DNA of 17,850 bases from Planctomycetota bacterium. GTDB taxonomy: Bacteria > Planctomycetota > Planctomycetia > Planctomycetales > Planctomycetaceae. This document shows, piece by piece, positions 1 to 7,780 of this stretch. The notes beneath the pieces are model-generated. The model saw only the letters and a program-made list of their open reading frames with translations. It was not told the origin of the DNA and did not search any database. The stretch spans positions 1-17,850 of the forward strand of contig JAJRTM010000769.1 in the NCBI GenBank assembly GCA_024278285.1. The letters run 5' to 3'. Position 1 is the stretch's first letter. The number at the start of each line of letters is the position of its first letter. The translations under genes were made by a program, and so were the position numbers.

Positions 1-146
1 ATCGCCCCAGGAAGAGATCAAAATAAGCCCCTTTGGCTGAAAGCCATAAACAAAAGCATTGAATATGGCTTTCAGCCAATAAGTGAATCGGATCCTTTTT
101 TCCTGGGGCGATGCCCCAGGCTATGGTAAAAGAGGCCTTCAGCCAA
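1..146. repeat. Composite palindromic intergenic repeat at the window edge
   Basis: Several nested inverted repeats are visible. Bases 1-12 are the exact reverse complement of 101-112 (core ATCGCCCCAGGA). Bases 33-48 pair perfectly with 64-79 (16 bp, TTGGCTGAAAGCCATA). Bases 102-109 pair with 113-120 around a GAT loop (CCTGGGGC/GCCCCAGG). A third, slightly altered copy of the inner motif lies at 134-146 (GGCCTTCAGCCAA). The arrangement looks like two or more copies of a CCTGGGGC...GCCCCAGG...TTCAGCCAA element in opposite orientations. The leftmost copy starts exactly at base 1, so it probably continues outside the window. No reading frame with protein-like content covers it. By appearance it is a REP-like non-coding repeat; its family name is not known to me. 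Confidence 0.75.
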
Positions 147-630
147 AAAAAGTAAAACTCGACAGTAATTGCTTGGTGCAAAACGATTTTTGGTCACTCA
201 AACCGGCTGCACATAGAATCCGGTAGAATCAGAGATTATTTATTGAGCTTCCAAGAATCTTGGTGACCACATGGCGTACCATCTTGTTGCTACGCAACCC
301 TTCGACAAACGTCCTGCCTTCAATTTAAGGATCGACACACCATTAATTCAACCCCCTTGACAAACTGTAAAGGGGCTCGTGTGCAGATATTCACGATTAT
401 ACCAGTGTTATCAATTATAACAGAGAAGGTGAAAGAATCGCGGTCTGAAATGCTTGTTTGTTACAATTGAAGCGATCAATCCGCTAAAAACAATTGAAAT
501 GGTCAAGCTTGGCAGCGAACATAGGCTGGAATTAGAGTGATTGTTCTTGCGATTAATAGTAAAACGGGGTACTTTTAACAAGATAAGGCATCTTGATTCC
601 CACCGTTCGTTCCTTCCAGATGAAATCGCC
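147..630. other. Gene-free leader upstream of the giant secretin-N gene
   Basis: I see no convincing gene here. There are short hairpins at 251-263 (CCAAG/CTTGG) and 286-298 (GTTGC/GCAAC). A more symmetrical one lies at 353-375 (CCCCTT g ACA / TGT a AAGGGG, with a single G-A mismatch). A TTGACA at 357-362 lies inside that last hairpin but has no good -10 partner. A TATAAC at 416-421 and a TTGAAA at 494-499 with AACATA at 518-523 are weak promoter possibilities. The region is long enough for a regulated 5' leader, but nothing in it decides this. Confidence 0.4.
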
Positions 631-3600
631 ATGATTAATATCTCACCAATATCAAAATTATTTTCTGGTTCGCTATTCCTGTTTGTGGTATTGGCTATTT
701 CTGTTTCGGTTGAAGCCGAGCCAGCTAAATCGTTGGAGACAGTTTCACAAAGGCTGACCAGTTCGACTGTTGCAACCGCTTTGAATTTGACGGAGGAACA
801 GAAGACTGCCATCACGACAATTGTTACTGAACGAGATAAGGCAACCGCGGAAGCTGATGATGCCACCAAGACGCAAATTCAAGTGGAGGCAGCCGCGAAA
901 CTTCTAGGTGTTCTCAACGATGAGCAAAAGAAAAAATACAAAGAGTTATTTGAAGCCCCTCGGCTGAAGTTCAATTTTCGTCTGCAAAAATGGCCGGAAG
1001 TCTTGAACTGGATCGCAGGCGAAGCAGATTTATCACTGGTGATGGAGACCGCCCCGCCCGGCACATTCAACTATAAAGACAGCAAGGAATACTCCCCGAC
1101 CGAAGCGATTGACTTGATTAACGGCTGGTTGTTGACGAAAGGTTTTACACTCGTCCGGCGAGAACGCTTGTTGATGTGTCTGGACCTCAAGGGGGGACTC
1201 CCCGAAGGTGCGATTCCACAAATTACCCCCGAAGATCTCGCCACCCGTGGACAGTTTGAATTTGTTTCTGTCCTTATTCCGCTTGAAGGTCGCCCCGTTG
1301 TTTCCGTCAAGGCGGAGATCACTCCACTTTTGGGAACGTATAGCAAGGCAGAACCGCTTGCAGCGACCGGGCAGATTTTAATCAGTGGGCCAGCCGGGAG
1401 GGTTCGGTTGATTGATAAAATTATTAAACAGGTAGCCGTTCCCGCCAGTCCAACCCCAAAACCACCCGCTGAAAAACCGGTCGTGGTCGTCTATCCAATT
1501 AAACATGCCAACCCGACACAGCCGGGCGAAGTGTTGAAGCAGATCATTACTGGAACCGTTGTTGTCGATACGGCTGCCAACCAAATCACGATCAACGCCA
1601 CACCGACCGAACAGGCAAATGCGAAACAGATTATCGATCAACTCGAAGCTAATCTGGGACCGGAAAAGCAACCGGCACTCGAACTCTATCCCGTGCGATC
1701 ATCCAACATTTCGGAACTGCTGGCTACACTTCAACTGGTCGCCCCAACGGGACAATTCCGATTCGATGCACCAGGAAAAAAACTGGTTGTCTGGGCAACA
1801 AAAGCGGATCAGAAACAAATTGCAGAATCTTTATTGAAACTCTCGGCTCGCTCCGCAGAATCCGGGCTGACTCAGCTCGAAGTTTATCCGCTGGAAAAGA
1901 TCGACCCGAGTGCAGTCCAAACACTTTTGCAAATTCTACTCCCTGAAGTGAAGGTCACGATAGATTCAAAAACAGGAAGTCTGATTGTCATTGGCACGTT
2001 GGCGGAGCATCAGGCGATTGGCTCGTTAATTGAGCAACTCAAACCGCAAATTGAAAAGCAGAAACCGCCCGTCGTGCAAACCTATCCGATGGCTGCCGAG
2101 GTCGCTTCGATGATTACGACGGTACTTGGCTCGGTCGTTCCTGAAGCGACAATCACAACTGATCCTCAAAATGAACGGCTGATTGTTGTTGCCCCTGCTG
2201 AAAAACAGGTCTTCATTACCCAAACGATTGAGCAATTGCAGAAGAACTTAACGATAACACAAAAACAACTTATAATTTACGATTCGCACAACATCGATAC
2301 TTCCAGTGTCACCGCATTGCTGCAAACATTGGCTCCACAAGCACAAGTTACTTTGAACACTGAAAACGAGCAGTTTCTCATCATCGCAACCACGAAGGAT
2401 CATGCGGTTATTGAAAATGTCCTCAAGCAGGTTGCTTCAGAAACAGCGAGCGAAAAACCTGCTTTGAAATCGTATCCGTTACAGGCAAAGGTCGATTTAA
2501 CCACGTTGACAACGCTTCTTACCGGGCTGGTTCCAAAGGCGAGTGTGACTGCTGATGCTGTTAATCGACGGTTGCTGATTACTGCAACCACGAAGGATCA
2601 TGCGGTCATTGCCCAGGTGATCGAGCAGGTTTCTCAAGATGCGGGCGGCGAAGTTCCTGAGCTTCGCTTTTATTCCTTAAAGAATACGCCAGGCGTTTCT
2701 GCCCAGACGATTTTGCAGGCGATGTTCCCGAGTACGCAAATTTCGTTTGAAGAACAGGCAAAACGCCTTTCAGTTGTTGCTGATAAATCGGACCATTTGA
2801 AAATTGCAGAAACGTTGAAAAAGCTGGAGGAGTCCGCTCCTGTCAGAGAACCGAAGACCTTGAAAATTTACGAAATGAATACGGCTGAGCGTCTTCGTTT
2901 TACAAGTTTATCAGCCGTGTTGATGGAAGAACTGCCCGGTATGCAGGTTTTAGCCGATACACAACCAGGCGAAATAACGATCTGGGCAAAACCGACTCAG
3001 CACGAAATCATTTCAGGGATCATCAAACAACTTCAAAAGGAAGTCCCGCCTGATCAAAAAGCGAAATTGATCGTCTACCCCATTCACCACGTTTCCGCAG
3101 ACGCTGTAGCAACAACGCTGACCGATCTTTTTCCCGATGCCAAGATCACGCCGGATGAAAAAGGCTCTCGAATTCTCATTCATGCCAAACCGAAATTGCA
3201 AGCAACAATCCGCTCCGCGATTGAACAGCTTGATACCGAAACGCCAATCGAAAAAGAGATCAAACTGATGGTCTATCCGGTCAAAGGAATTGACCCAACT
3301 TCTGCGATCGCATTGATCGCCGCTGAATTGCCCGAAGCGTACGTGATTCAAGATCGAACAGGCGAAACGCTGATTGTTCGAGCCAAAGAAAAAGAGCATC
3401 AGGAAATTGTGGAACTGCTCGATGCGTTAAAGCTGGCTTCTTCTGCGACCTCCAAGCGAACCATCGTTATTTATCCGATGGTTTCGCAAACATATAATGT
3501 TTACCTGGATGCCTTTTGGAGAAACGCCTTTCCGCAAGCCAACATCATGATCGATCCGATCAGCAAAACAATGATGGCATTAGCCACCAAAGAGGAACAC

Positions 3601-6600
3601 GAAAGAATTCGTTCGACAGTGGAAGAGATATCGCTGGTCGCGCAGGCTGAAAACAAAGCAACACTCAAACAATATACCGTCGATGGGGGAACCCTCACAG
3701 GAATACTGAGTATTCTCTCGCAAGCTGCCCCGGAAGCGAAAGTTGTCTTCAACGGCAAAGAACTTTTGGCCTGGGCGAGTGAGGCGGATCACCTTCTGTT
3801 GGACGATATCGTTAAGGGTATTAACCGAGGGGATGGGGTTGAAAAATCGGTCGAAGTTTTCGAACTGGGTCAGATCCCAATAGAAACCGCTCAATCGGTA
3901 CTGGCACAAGTTGCTCCCGAGATTCAGTTTTTGGTGGGCGGTTCCGGAAAAACACTTATTGCACGGGTCGATGTGATTGTGAAACAGAAGATACAAACGA
4001 CACTCAATCAACTCGCCAACTCACCCGTTTCTGCGCAGAAGAAGATGTTGAAGTTTTATCATATTGGTGATGCAGGCGGGGCAGAAGCACAAACAGTCCT
4101 GGCGACAGCAGTTCCGGAAGTCAGCTTCACTGCAACGGCTGACGGAAAACGATTGCTTGCGATTGTCTCTTTATCTGAGCACGAAAAAATTGAAGAGACA
4201 CTGAAAAAAATCACCGAAGAAAAACCATTTGATGATAATAAAATGCTGAAGTTTTATGATATTAACACAGCGGGCGGACCAGAAGCACAAACCGTTCTGG
4301 CGACCGCCGTCCCTGGTGTCAGTTTTACTGCATCTGCTGATGGGAAACGATTATTGGCAATGGTTTCTTCGGAAGAAAATGAAAAAATTGAAGCAACCTT
4401 GAAGCAGTTAAGCGAAGAGAAACCGTTTGACCATAAAAAAACATTAAAGTTTTACAACATTGATCTTGCAGGCGGGGCAGAAGCACAAACGGTCCTGGCG
4501 ACGGCAGTTCCGGAAGTCAGCTTCACTGCAACGGCTGACGGAAAACGATTGCTTGCGATTGTCTCTTTAGCTGAACACGAAAAAATTGAACAGACACTCA
4601 AGCAAATTACCGAAGAAAAACCGTTTGATGAAAAAAGAACGCTGGTCATTTATTCCATCCGTGATTTAGGCTCCAGTGCAACCACGGTCTTGTCGAATTC
4701 AGTTCCCGCAGCCAGCATTAACGCGGGGGCGAATAAAGATCAGATTGCGGTCGTGGCTACCGCGAAAGAACATGAAGAACTAAAGAAAGTGCTGGCTCAG
4801 TTGCAAGCCAATAAAACAATCTACAAACCTAAAACTCTTGCTGTTTATAAAATCAAAGGGGTTGATCCCACTGCTGTTTATCAGGTGATTCAGCCCTTGA
4901 TGGAAGATGATGTGCTAATTACCATCGATGCGACCGGGCGCCAAGTCTTCGTTCGCGCCCCGGCAGACAAACAGCAGACAATAAAAGGGATGATCGACCA
5001 GGTTCTCGCCGGGCTTGAAAAAGGAAGTAATCTGACAACAAAAACTTACTTTGTCGGTGCTCCCAATGCTGACGAAGCTCAGGAAGTTTTGCTTGCGTTG
5101 TATCCTGATGCAACAATTGTCGTCGATAGAGATCGAAAAATCATTGTCGCCACCGCCACCCTCGAACAGCATGTGATGATCGAAAAAGTCGCTAAGCAAA
5201 TTGAAGGGGCAAATTTAGATGGGGATGCTCCCTATCCTGTCGTCTACAAAACAAAACATGTTCGAGTCAGCAATTTGCAAGGCATTTTAAGAAATCTTTA
5301 TTATGGAAGACTGAACCGAATCGAAGTAGCGGTGAATGATCAAACCGGGCAATTGGTGATCGTTGCCCGAAAAAAACAGCACGACACAATCAAAGAACTC
5401 ATCACGCAGTACGACACCGAAGCTGTCGAAAAAGAGGAATTGGAACTGGAAGTTTATCGCGTCGCGCCGCTGGAAGGGTTTGTCGTCCAGACTGCGCTGG
5501 AACCTTTGGTCTCTGACCGCGTGAAAATTTCTGCTCCCAGAAGAGGCTCCAGTCTGCTGGTCAGCGCTCCTCCTGAAGAACAGGAACAAATCCGCAAGCT
5601 GATCGAACAAATCACGACGACTCATTTGAAAGACAAAGGCTTTGTCACCAAAACTTACCGGCTATCTCGCGGAGATGCCCTGCAAGCTTCACAAGCGTTA
5701 CAGGCGATGTTTCCTGATGCCACTCTCGTGACAGATCGTGGGGCTTCGGTACTAATCGCAACGGCTACTCCGGAGCAGCATCAGGTCATCGAAAAGGTTG
5801 TTGGTGAGATGACTGGCATTCTGAAGGGAGAAAACGGACTGACAGCAAAAACATATCATCTCGCAAACGCTGATGGCGAAACCGTTCTCGATGTTTTGAA
5901 TAATTTGTTTGTGCGAACTGACGAAGTCCGCCTGTCACTGGATCAAATCAACCAGACATTAATTGCAGTCGCTCGACCAGTCCAGCACAAAACTATTCAG
6001 GAACTCCTGGCAGAATTGGATCCACAAGAACATAAGGGAGAATCTCGCACGGTCGATCTTTACAAAATCGACAACGCATTCAACGGCGATGCTTTTGTCA
6101 GCATGATTCAGGGGGTTTTGCGCCCCGAAGATAAAGCGGCGAAGGTGCTTCATGAACTACGCTCCAGATATATCATGGTGACAACGACCAAAGCAGGACA
6201 TGCAAAGGTACAGGAAGCATTTGAACGAATGATGAACAAGAAGCCGCGAGAATTGGAAGTGTTTCAGTTATCGTTTCTCGATTCTCTCACGGCTCAGATC
6301 GCGATTGATGGCGTTTACAACGATGGATTAACCGATTTTGAAGATATCCCCTCCATTCAAACCAACGAAGACGCCCAGCAATTAATTGTTCGAGCCAGCC
6401 CGGAACAAATTCAGGAAATACGTTCCCTGCTGGTAAAAATGGGAGAAGTGAATCTGACGCAAGCCGGAAAAGGGCAATCAAATCGAACGATGCGAATTAT
6501 CCCGATCACCGGCAACGTGGATGGAGCACTTCGCCAAGTCGAAGATCTATGGCCCAAAATGAGAAAGAACCCGATCCGCATTCTTAAACCGGGCGACACA

Positions 6601-7425
6601 CAGGATAAATTGCCTGGCCATTTTTCCGTCCCGCCAAAAAAACCGACAGGTGACGATTCCGCGAAAACAAAAAAAGACCCTGCCCTTTCCCCTATTGTCA
6701 TCATGCCGGGACAGGGGCGATTGACCATTACTTCTGAAGATACCGAAGCCCTCGACCAGATGGAGGCTTTATTGCGAGCCATGTTTTCGCGGGCCGGGAA
6801 CAGTCGAAATCGAGATTTCAGTATCTTTCAATTGAAAAACGCAGGAGCCACAGAAGTTTCGACAACGTTAAAGCAGATATTCAACAAACGCACCGGCGGC
6901 CTCTCTTTCGGCAACGTTGTCCTCGTCCCCGAAGAACGATTGAATGTGCTGATCGTGTATGCGGGGCGAAGTGACCGGGATCGAATCGAACAGCTTGTGC
7001 AAGTGCTCGATATCGAAAACATTCCAGATACCAAACGAGCTTTCCAAACGAAAGTGATCCCGATGATTTACGCCAATGCGTCTCGTGTCGAGCGACTTAT
7101 TCAGGGCATTTATCGACCACAAATGACAGCCGGCGGTTCACGCCGAAATGTCACTATACCCAAAGGAGTTCCGCCAGAACTCGCAACCGTCCTGCGGCAA
7201 ATTAACGCAGCAGCTTCGTCACCACTGCTGACCCTCGAAGTTCAAACAGAAACAAATTCACTCATCGTGAAAGCGCCACAAAGTTTGCTCGAAGAAATAG
7301 AAGAACTAATCGCTTCTCTCGACGATTCCGCACGCACGACACGCTCCAAAGGGGTCACGCTGATCCCGCTGAAAAAAACAAATTCACGACGAATGATGCA
7401 AATCCTCAACAGCATTCTCGATTAG
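631..7425 (+). CDS. Giant exported protein of tandem secretin-N (NolW-like) domains
   Basis: 2264 residues from the ATG at 631. This start is chosen because it opens a classic signal peptide (positive Lys9, hydrophobic core about 14-25, cleavage likely after VEA at 29). The longer TTG start at 541 would bury that signal. Residues about 45-105 form a charged helical segment with LNLTEEQ and VLNDEQ, resembling LTxxQ (CpxP/Spy-like) motifs. Residues about 111-185 resemble an N0/STN domain. A divergent N1-like unit lies at about 207-270, followed from 283 by about 28 units of roughly 66 residues, each with the pattern (hydrophobic)-Y-x-(hydrophobic), helix, beta pair, [AT]xxxxHxxIxxxLxxL. Units near the C-terminus carry insertions, including a Pro/Lys-rich linker at about 2001-2024. 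The chain ends in a half unit and has no secretin barrel. I see one cysteine (183). In secretins such domains form stacked periplasmic rings. A periplasmic or envelope scaffold role here is inferred, and the partner is unknown. Confidence 0.85.
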   Translation: MINISPISKLFSGSLFLFVVLAISVSVEAEPAKSLETVSQRLTSSTVATALNLTEEQKTAITTIVTERDKATAEADDATKTQIQVEAAAKLLGVLNDEQKKKYKELFEAPRLKFNFRLQKWPEVLNWIAGEADLSLVMETAPPGTFNYKDSKEYSPTEAIDLINGWLLTKGFTLVRRERLLMCLDLKGGLPEGAIPQITPEDLATRGQFEFVSVLIPLEGRPVVSVKAEITPLLGTYSKAEPLAATGQILISGPAGRVRLIDKIIKQVAVPASPTPKPPAEKPVVVVYPIKHANPTQPGEVLKQIITGTVVVDTAANQITINATPTEQANAKQIIDQLEANLGPEKQPALELYPVRSSNISELLATLQLVAPTGQFRFDAPGKKLVVWATKADQKQIAESLLKLSARSAESGLTQLEVYPLEKIDPSAVQTLLQILLPEVKVTIDSKTGSLIVIGTLAEHQAIGSLIEQLKPQIEKQKPPVVQTYPMAAEVASMITTVLGSVVPEATITTDPQNERLIVVAPAEKQVFITQTIEQLQKNLTITQKQLIIYDSHNIDTSSVTALLQTLAPQAQVTLNTENEQFLIIATTKDHAVIENVLKQVASETASEKPALKSYPLQAKVDLTTLTTLLTGLVPKASVTADAVNRRLLITATTKDHAVIAQVIEQVSQDAGGEVPELRFYSLKNTPGVSAQTILQAMFPSTQISFEEQAKRLSVVADKSDHLKIAETLKKLEESAPVREPKTLKIYEMNTAERLRFTSLSAVLMEELPGMQVLADTQPGEITIWAKPTQHEIISGIIKQLQKEVPPDQKAKLIVYPIHHVSADAVATTLTDLFPDAKITPDEKGSRILIHAKPKLQATIRSAIEQLDTETPIEKEIKLMVYPVKGIDPTSAIALIAAELPEAYVIQDRTGETLIVRAKEKEHQEIVELLDALKLASSATSKRTIVIYPMVSQTYNVYLDAFWRNAFPQANIMIDPISKTMMALATKEEHERIRSTVEEISLVAQAENKATLKQYTVDGGTLTGILSILSQAAPEAKVVFNGKELLAWASEADHLLLDDIVKGINRGDGVEKSVEVFELGQIPIETAQSVLAQVAPEIQFLVGGSGKTLIARVDVIVKQKIQTTLNQLANSPVSAQKKMLKFYHIGDAGGAEAQTVLATAVPEVSFTATADGKRLLAIVSLSEHEKIEETLKKITEEKPFDDNKMLKFYDINTAGGPEAQTVLATAVPGVSFTASADGKRLLAMVSSEENEKIEATLKQLSEEKPFDHKKTLKFYNIDLAGGAEAQTVLATAVPEVSFTATADGKRLLAIVSLAEHEKIEQTLKQITEEKPFDEKRTLVIYSIRDLGSSATTVLSNSVPAASINAGANKDQIAVVATAKEHEELKKVLAQLQANKTIYKPKTLAVYKIKGVDPTAVYQVIQPLMEDDVLITIDATGRQVFVRAPADKQQTIKGMIDQVLAGLEKGSNLTTKTYFVGAPNADEAQEVLLALYPDATIVVDRDRKIIVATATLEQHVMIEKVAKQIEGANLDGDAPYPVVYKTKHVRVSNLQGILRNLYYGRLNRIEVAVNDQTGQLVIVARKKQHDTIKELITQYDTEAVEKEELELEVYRVAPLEGFVVQTALEPLVSDRVKISAPRRGSSLLVSAPPEEQEQIRKLIEQITTTHLKDKGFVTKTYRLSRGDALQASQALQAMFPDATLVTDRGASVLIATATPEQHQVIEKVVGEMTGILKGENGLTAKTYHLANADGETVLDVLNNLFVRTDEVRLSLDQINQTLIAVARPVQHKTIQELLAELDPQEHKGESRTVDLYKIDNAFNGDAFVSMIQGVLRPEDKAAKVLHELRSRYIMVTTTKAGHAKVQEAFERMMNKKPRELEVFQLSFLDSLTAQIAIDGVYNDGLTDFEDIPSIQTNEDAQQLIVRASPEQIQEIRSLLVKMGEVNLTQAGKGQSNRTMRIIPITGNVDGALRQVEDLWPKMRKNPIRILKPGDTQDKLPGHFSVPPKKPTGDDSAKTKKDPALSPIVIMPGQGRLTITSEDTEALDQMEALLRAMFSRAGNSRNRDFSIFQLKNAGATEVSTTLKQIFNKRTGGLSFGNVVLVPEERLNVLIVYAGRSDRDRIEQLVQVLDIENIPDTKRAFQTKVIPMIYANASRVERLIQGIYRPQMTAGGSRRNVTIPKGVPPELATVLRQINAAASSPLLTLEVQTETNSLIVKAPQSLLEEIEELIASLDDSARTTRSKGVTLIPLKKTNSRRMMQILNSILD
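2386..2606 (+). repeat. Short direct repeat between units 5 and 6
   Basis: A 23-bp stretch at 2386-2408 recurs exactly at 2584-2606, offset 198 bp, which is exactly one unit. It encodes ATTKDHAV in both units. This is a local trace of unit homogenisation within the giant gene, much shorter than the one at units 14/16. Confidence 0.75.
4042..4635 (+). repeat. Units 14-16: near-identical DNA block in alternating units
   Basis: Unit 14 (4042-4239) and unit 16 (4438-4635) are much closer to each other than either is to unit 15 between them. By eye, 4072-4173 and 4468-4569 (102 bp, offset 396) differ at two positions only, and 4108-4173 matches 4504-4569 without a mismatch over 66 bp. Unit 15 differs at many third positions and several residues (for example PGVSFTAS against PEVSFTAT). 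This points to recent gene conversion or a two-unit duplication. It is also a spot where short-read assembly could err. Confidence 0.8.
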
Positions 7426-7587
7426 TCCATCACCCGGGCAAACCGGACCGGGTAGCTCAGTCAATCCCGTTCAGGGTTGTCTGAGTTGCACAGCAACCCG
7501 AGGAATTGTTTTTCAGGCATCGCTTATTCTGATCATCAAGCTGATCGCTGAAATCTTGGTGCCTGACGGCACGCATGAACATCCTGC

Positions 7588-7609
7588 CACTTTTACGCAG
7601 TGTTTTTTT
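7588..7609 (+). terminator. Weak candidate terminator downstream of the giant gene
   Basis: A 4-bp stem CACT (7588-7591) / AGTG (7599-7602) is followed directly by seven T residues (7603-7609). The T run is convincing but the stem is short. The overlapping pairing CTGC (7584-7587) / GCAG (7597-7600) is an alternative. It lies about 165 bp after the stop codon of the giant gene. Confidence 0.3.
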
Positions 7610-7731
7610 GATAAAGAGGTTGGAAATCTCTGGTTGTGAAGTCCATTCTTGCGTTCGTTGCTGCACAGTTGCTAACTGCAGGCAGAATTGGGACAATCCC
7701 GATTGAACCCATGCCCCTGTTCGGTGTCTTA

Positions 7732-7761
7732 TTGATAACTAAAGAGGTGGTAACTTATAGA
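7732..7761 (+). promoter_or_regulatory. Candidate pdxJ promoter
   Basis: TTGATA (7732-7737) and TATAGA (7756-7761) are separated by 18 bp, a sigma-70-like arrangement with 5/6 and 4/6 matches. The predicted start of transcription would leave a leader of only about 13 nt before the ATG at 7781. It is supported by position and consensus only. Confidence 0.45.
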
Positions 7762-7770
7762 ACAGAGTTT

Positions 7771-7775
7771 GAGGG
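7771..7775 (+). promoter_or_regulatory. Ribosome binding site that fixes the pdxJ start
   Basis: GAGGG lies 5 nt before the ATG at 7781. It favours that start over an in-frame TTG at 7769, which would place the GAGGG inside the coding region. The family also starts with a short MxxLGVNIDH-type N-terminus. Confidence 0.6.
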
Positions 7776-7780
7776 AAATC

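Larger units (their letters stand above)
1477..7422 (+). repeat. Tandem protein-coding repeat, about 28 units of about 198 bp plus a half unit
   Basis: The reading frame resolves into consecutive units. Regular ones are 66 codons (198 bp): units 14, 15 and 16 occupy 4042-4239, 4240-4437 and 4438-4635 exactly. Unit starts are recognised by motifs such as VYPIKH, LYPVRS, VYPLEK, TYPMAA, FYSLKN, VYPIHH, TYRLSR and TYHLAN. Unit ends carry a charged helix such as EHQEIVELLDAL. Most units are diverged at DNA level, so the array is old. The last five full units (from about 6050) are longer and irregular. The final half unit (VTLIPLKK...ILNSILD) stops before its second beta pair. Confidence 0.85.
7426..7780. 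other. Intergenic region rich in hairpins between the giant gene and pdxJ
   Basis: No convincing gene in 355 bp, but several predicted hairpins: 7432-7453 (ACCCGG/CCGGGT), 7474-7499 (GGGTTG, CTG / CAG, CAACCC), 7559-7572 (GTGCC/GGCAC), 7661-7681 (CTGC..AGTT/AACTGCAG) and 7690-7700 (GGGA/TCCC). The left arm of the 7474-7499 hairpin can also pair upstream with 7462-7468, giving two mutually exclusive folds. The likely pdxJ promoter lies at the right end. The region may be a 3' UTR, a structured RNA or just spacer. Confidence 0.5.

Noticed and set aside
357..421. TTGACA with a TATAAC further downstream as a promoter
   Set aside because: The distance between the boxes is far beyond 16-18 bp and no better -10 is found at the right spacing.
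541..630. A 30-codon N-terminal extension of the giant protein from a TTG at 541
   Set aside because: It would place a positively charged stretch in front of a complete signal peptide that begins at the ATG at 631; the extension has no signal-like features.
411..869. Minus-strand open frame of 152 codons overlapping the start of the giant gene
   Set aside because: It is antisense to a strongly supported coding region and its composition looks like a complement shadow.
7441..7500. A tRNA-like GGGTAGCTCAG box
   Set aside because: No D-stem partner, no anticodon arm and no GGTTC-type T-arm follow, and no acceptor stem can be formed.
7457..7696. Minus-strand open frame of 79 codons in the spacer before pdxJ
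   Set aside because: No recognisable motif and it covers several hairpins; a non-coding structured spacer explains it as well. It cannot be excluded fully.
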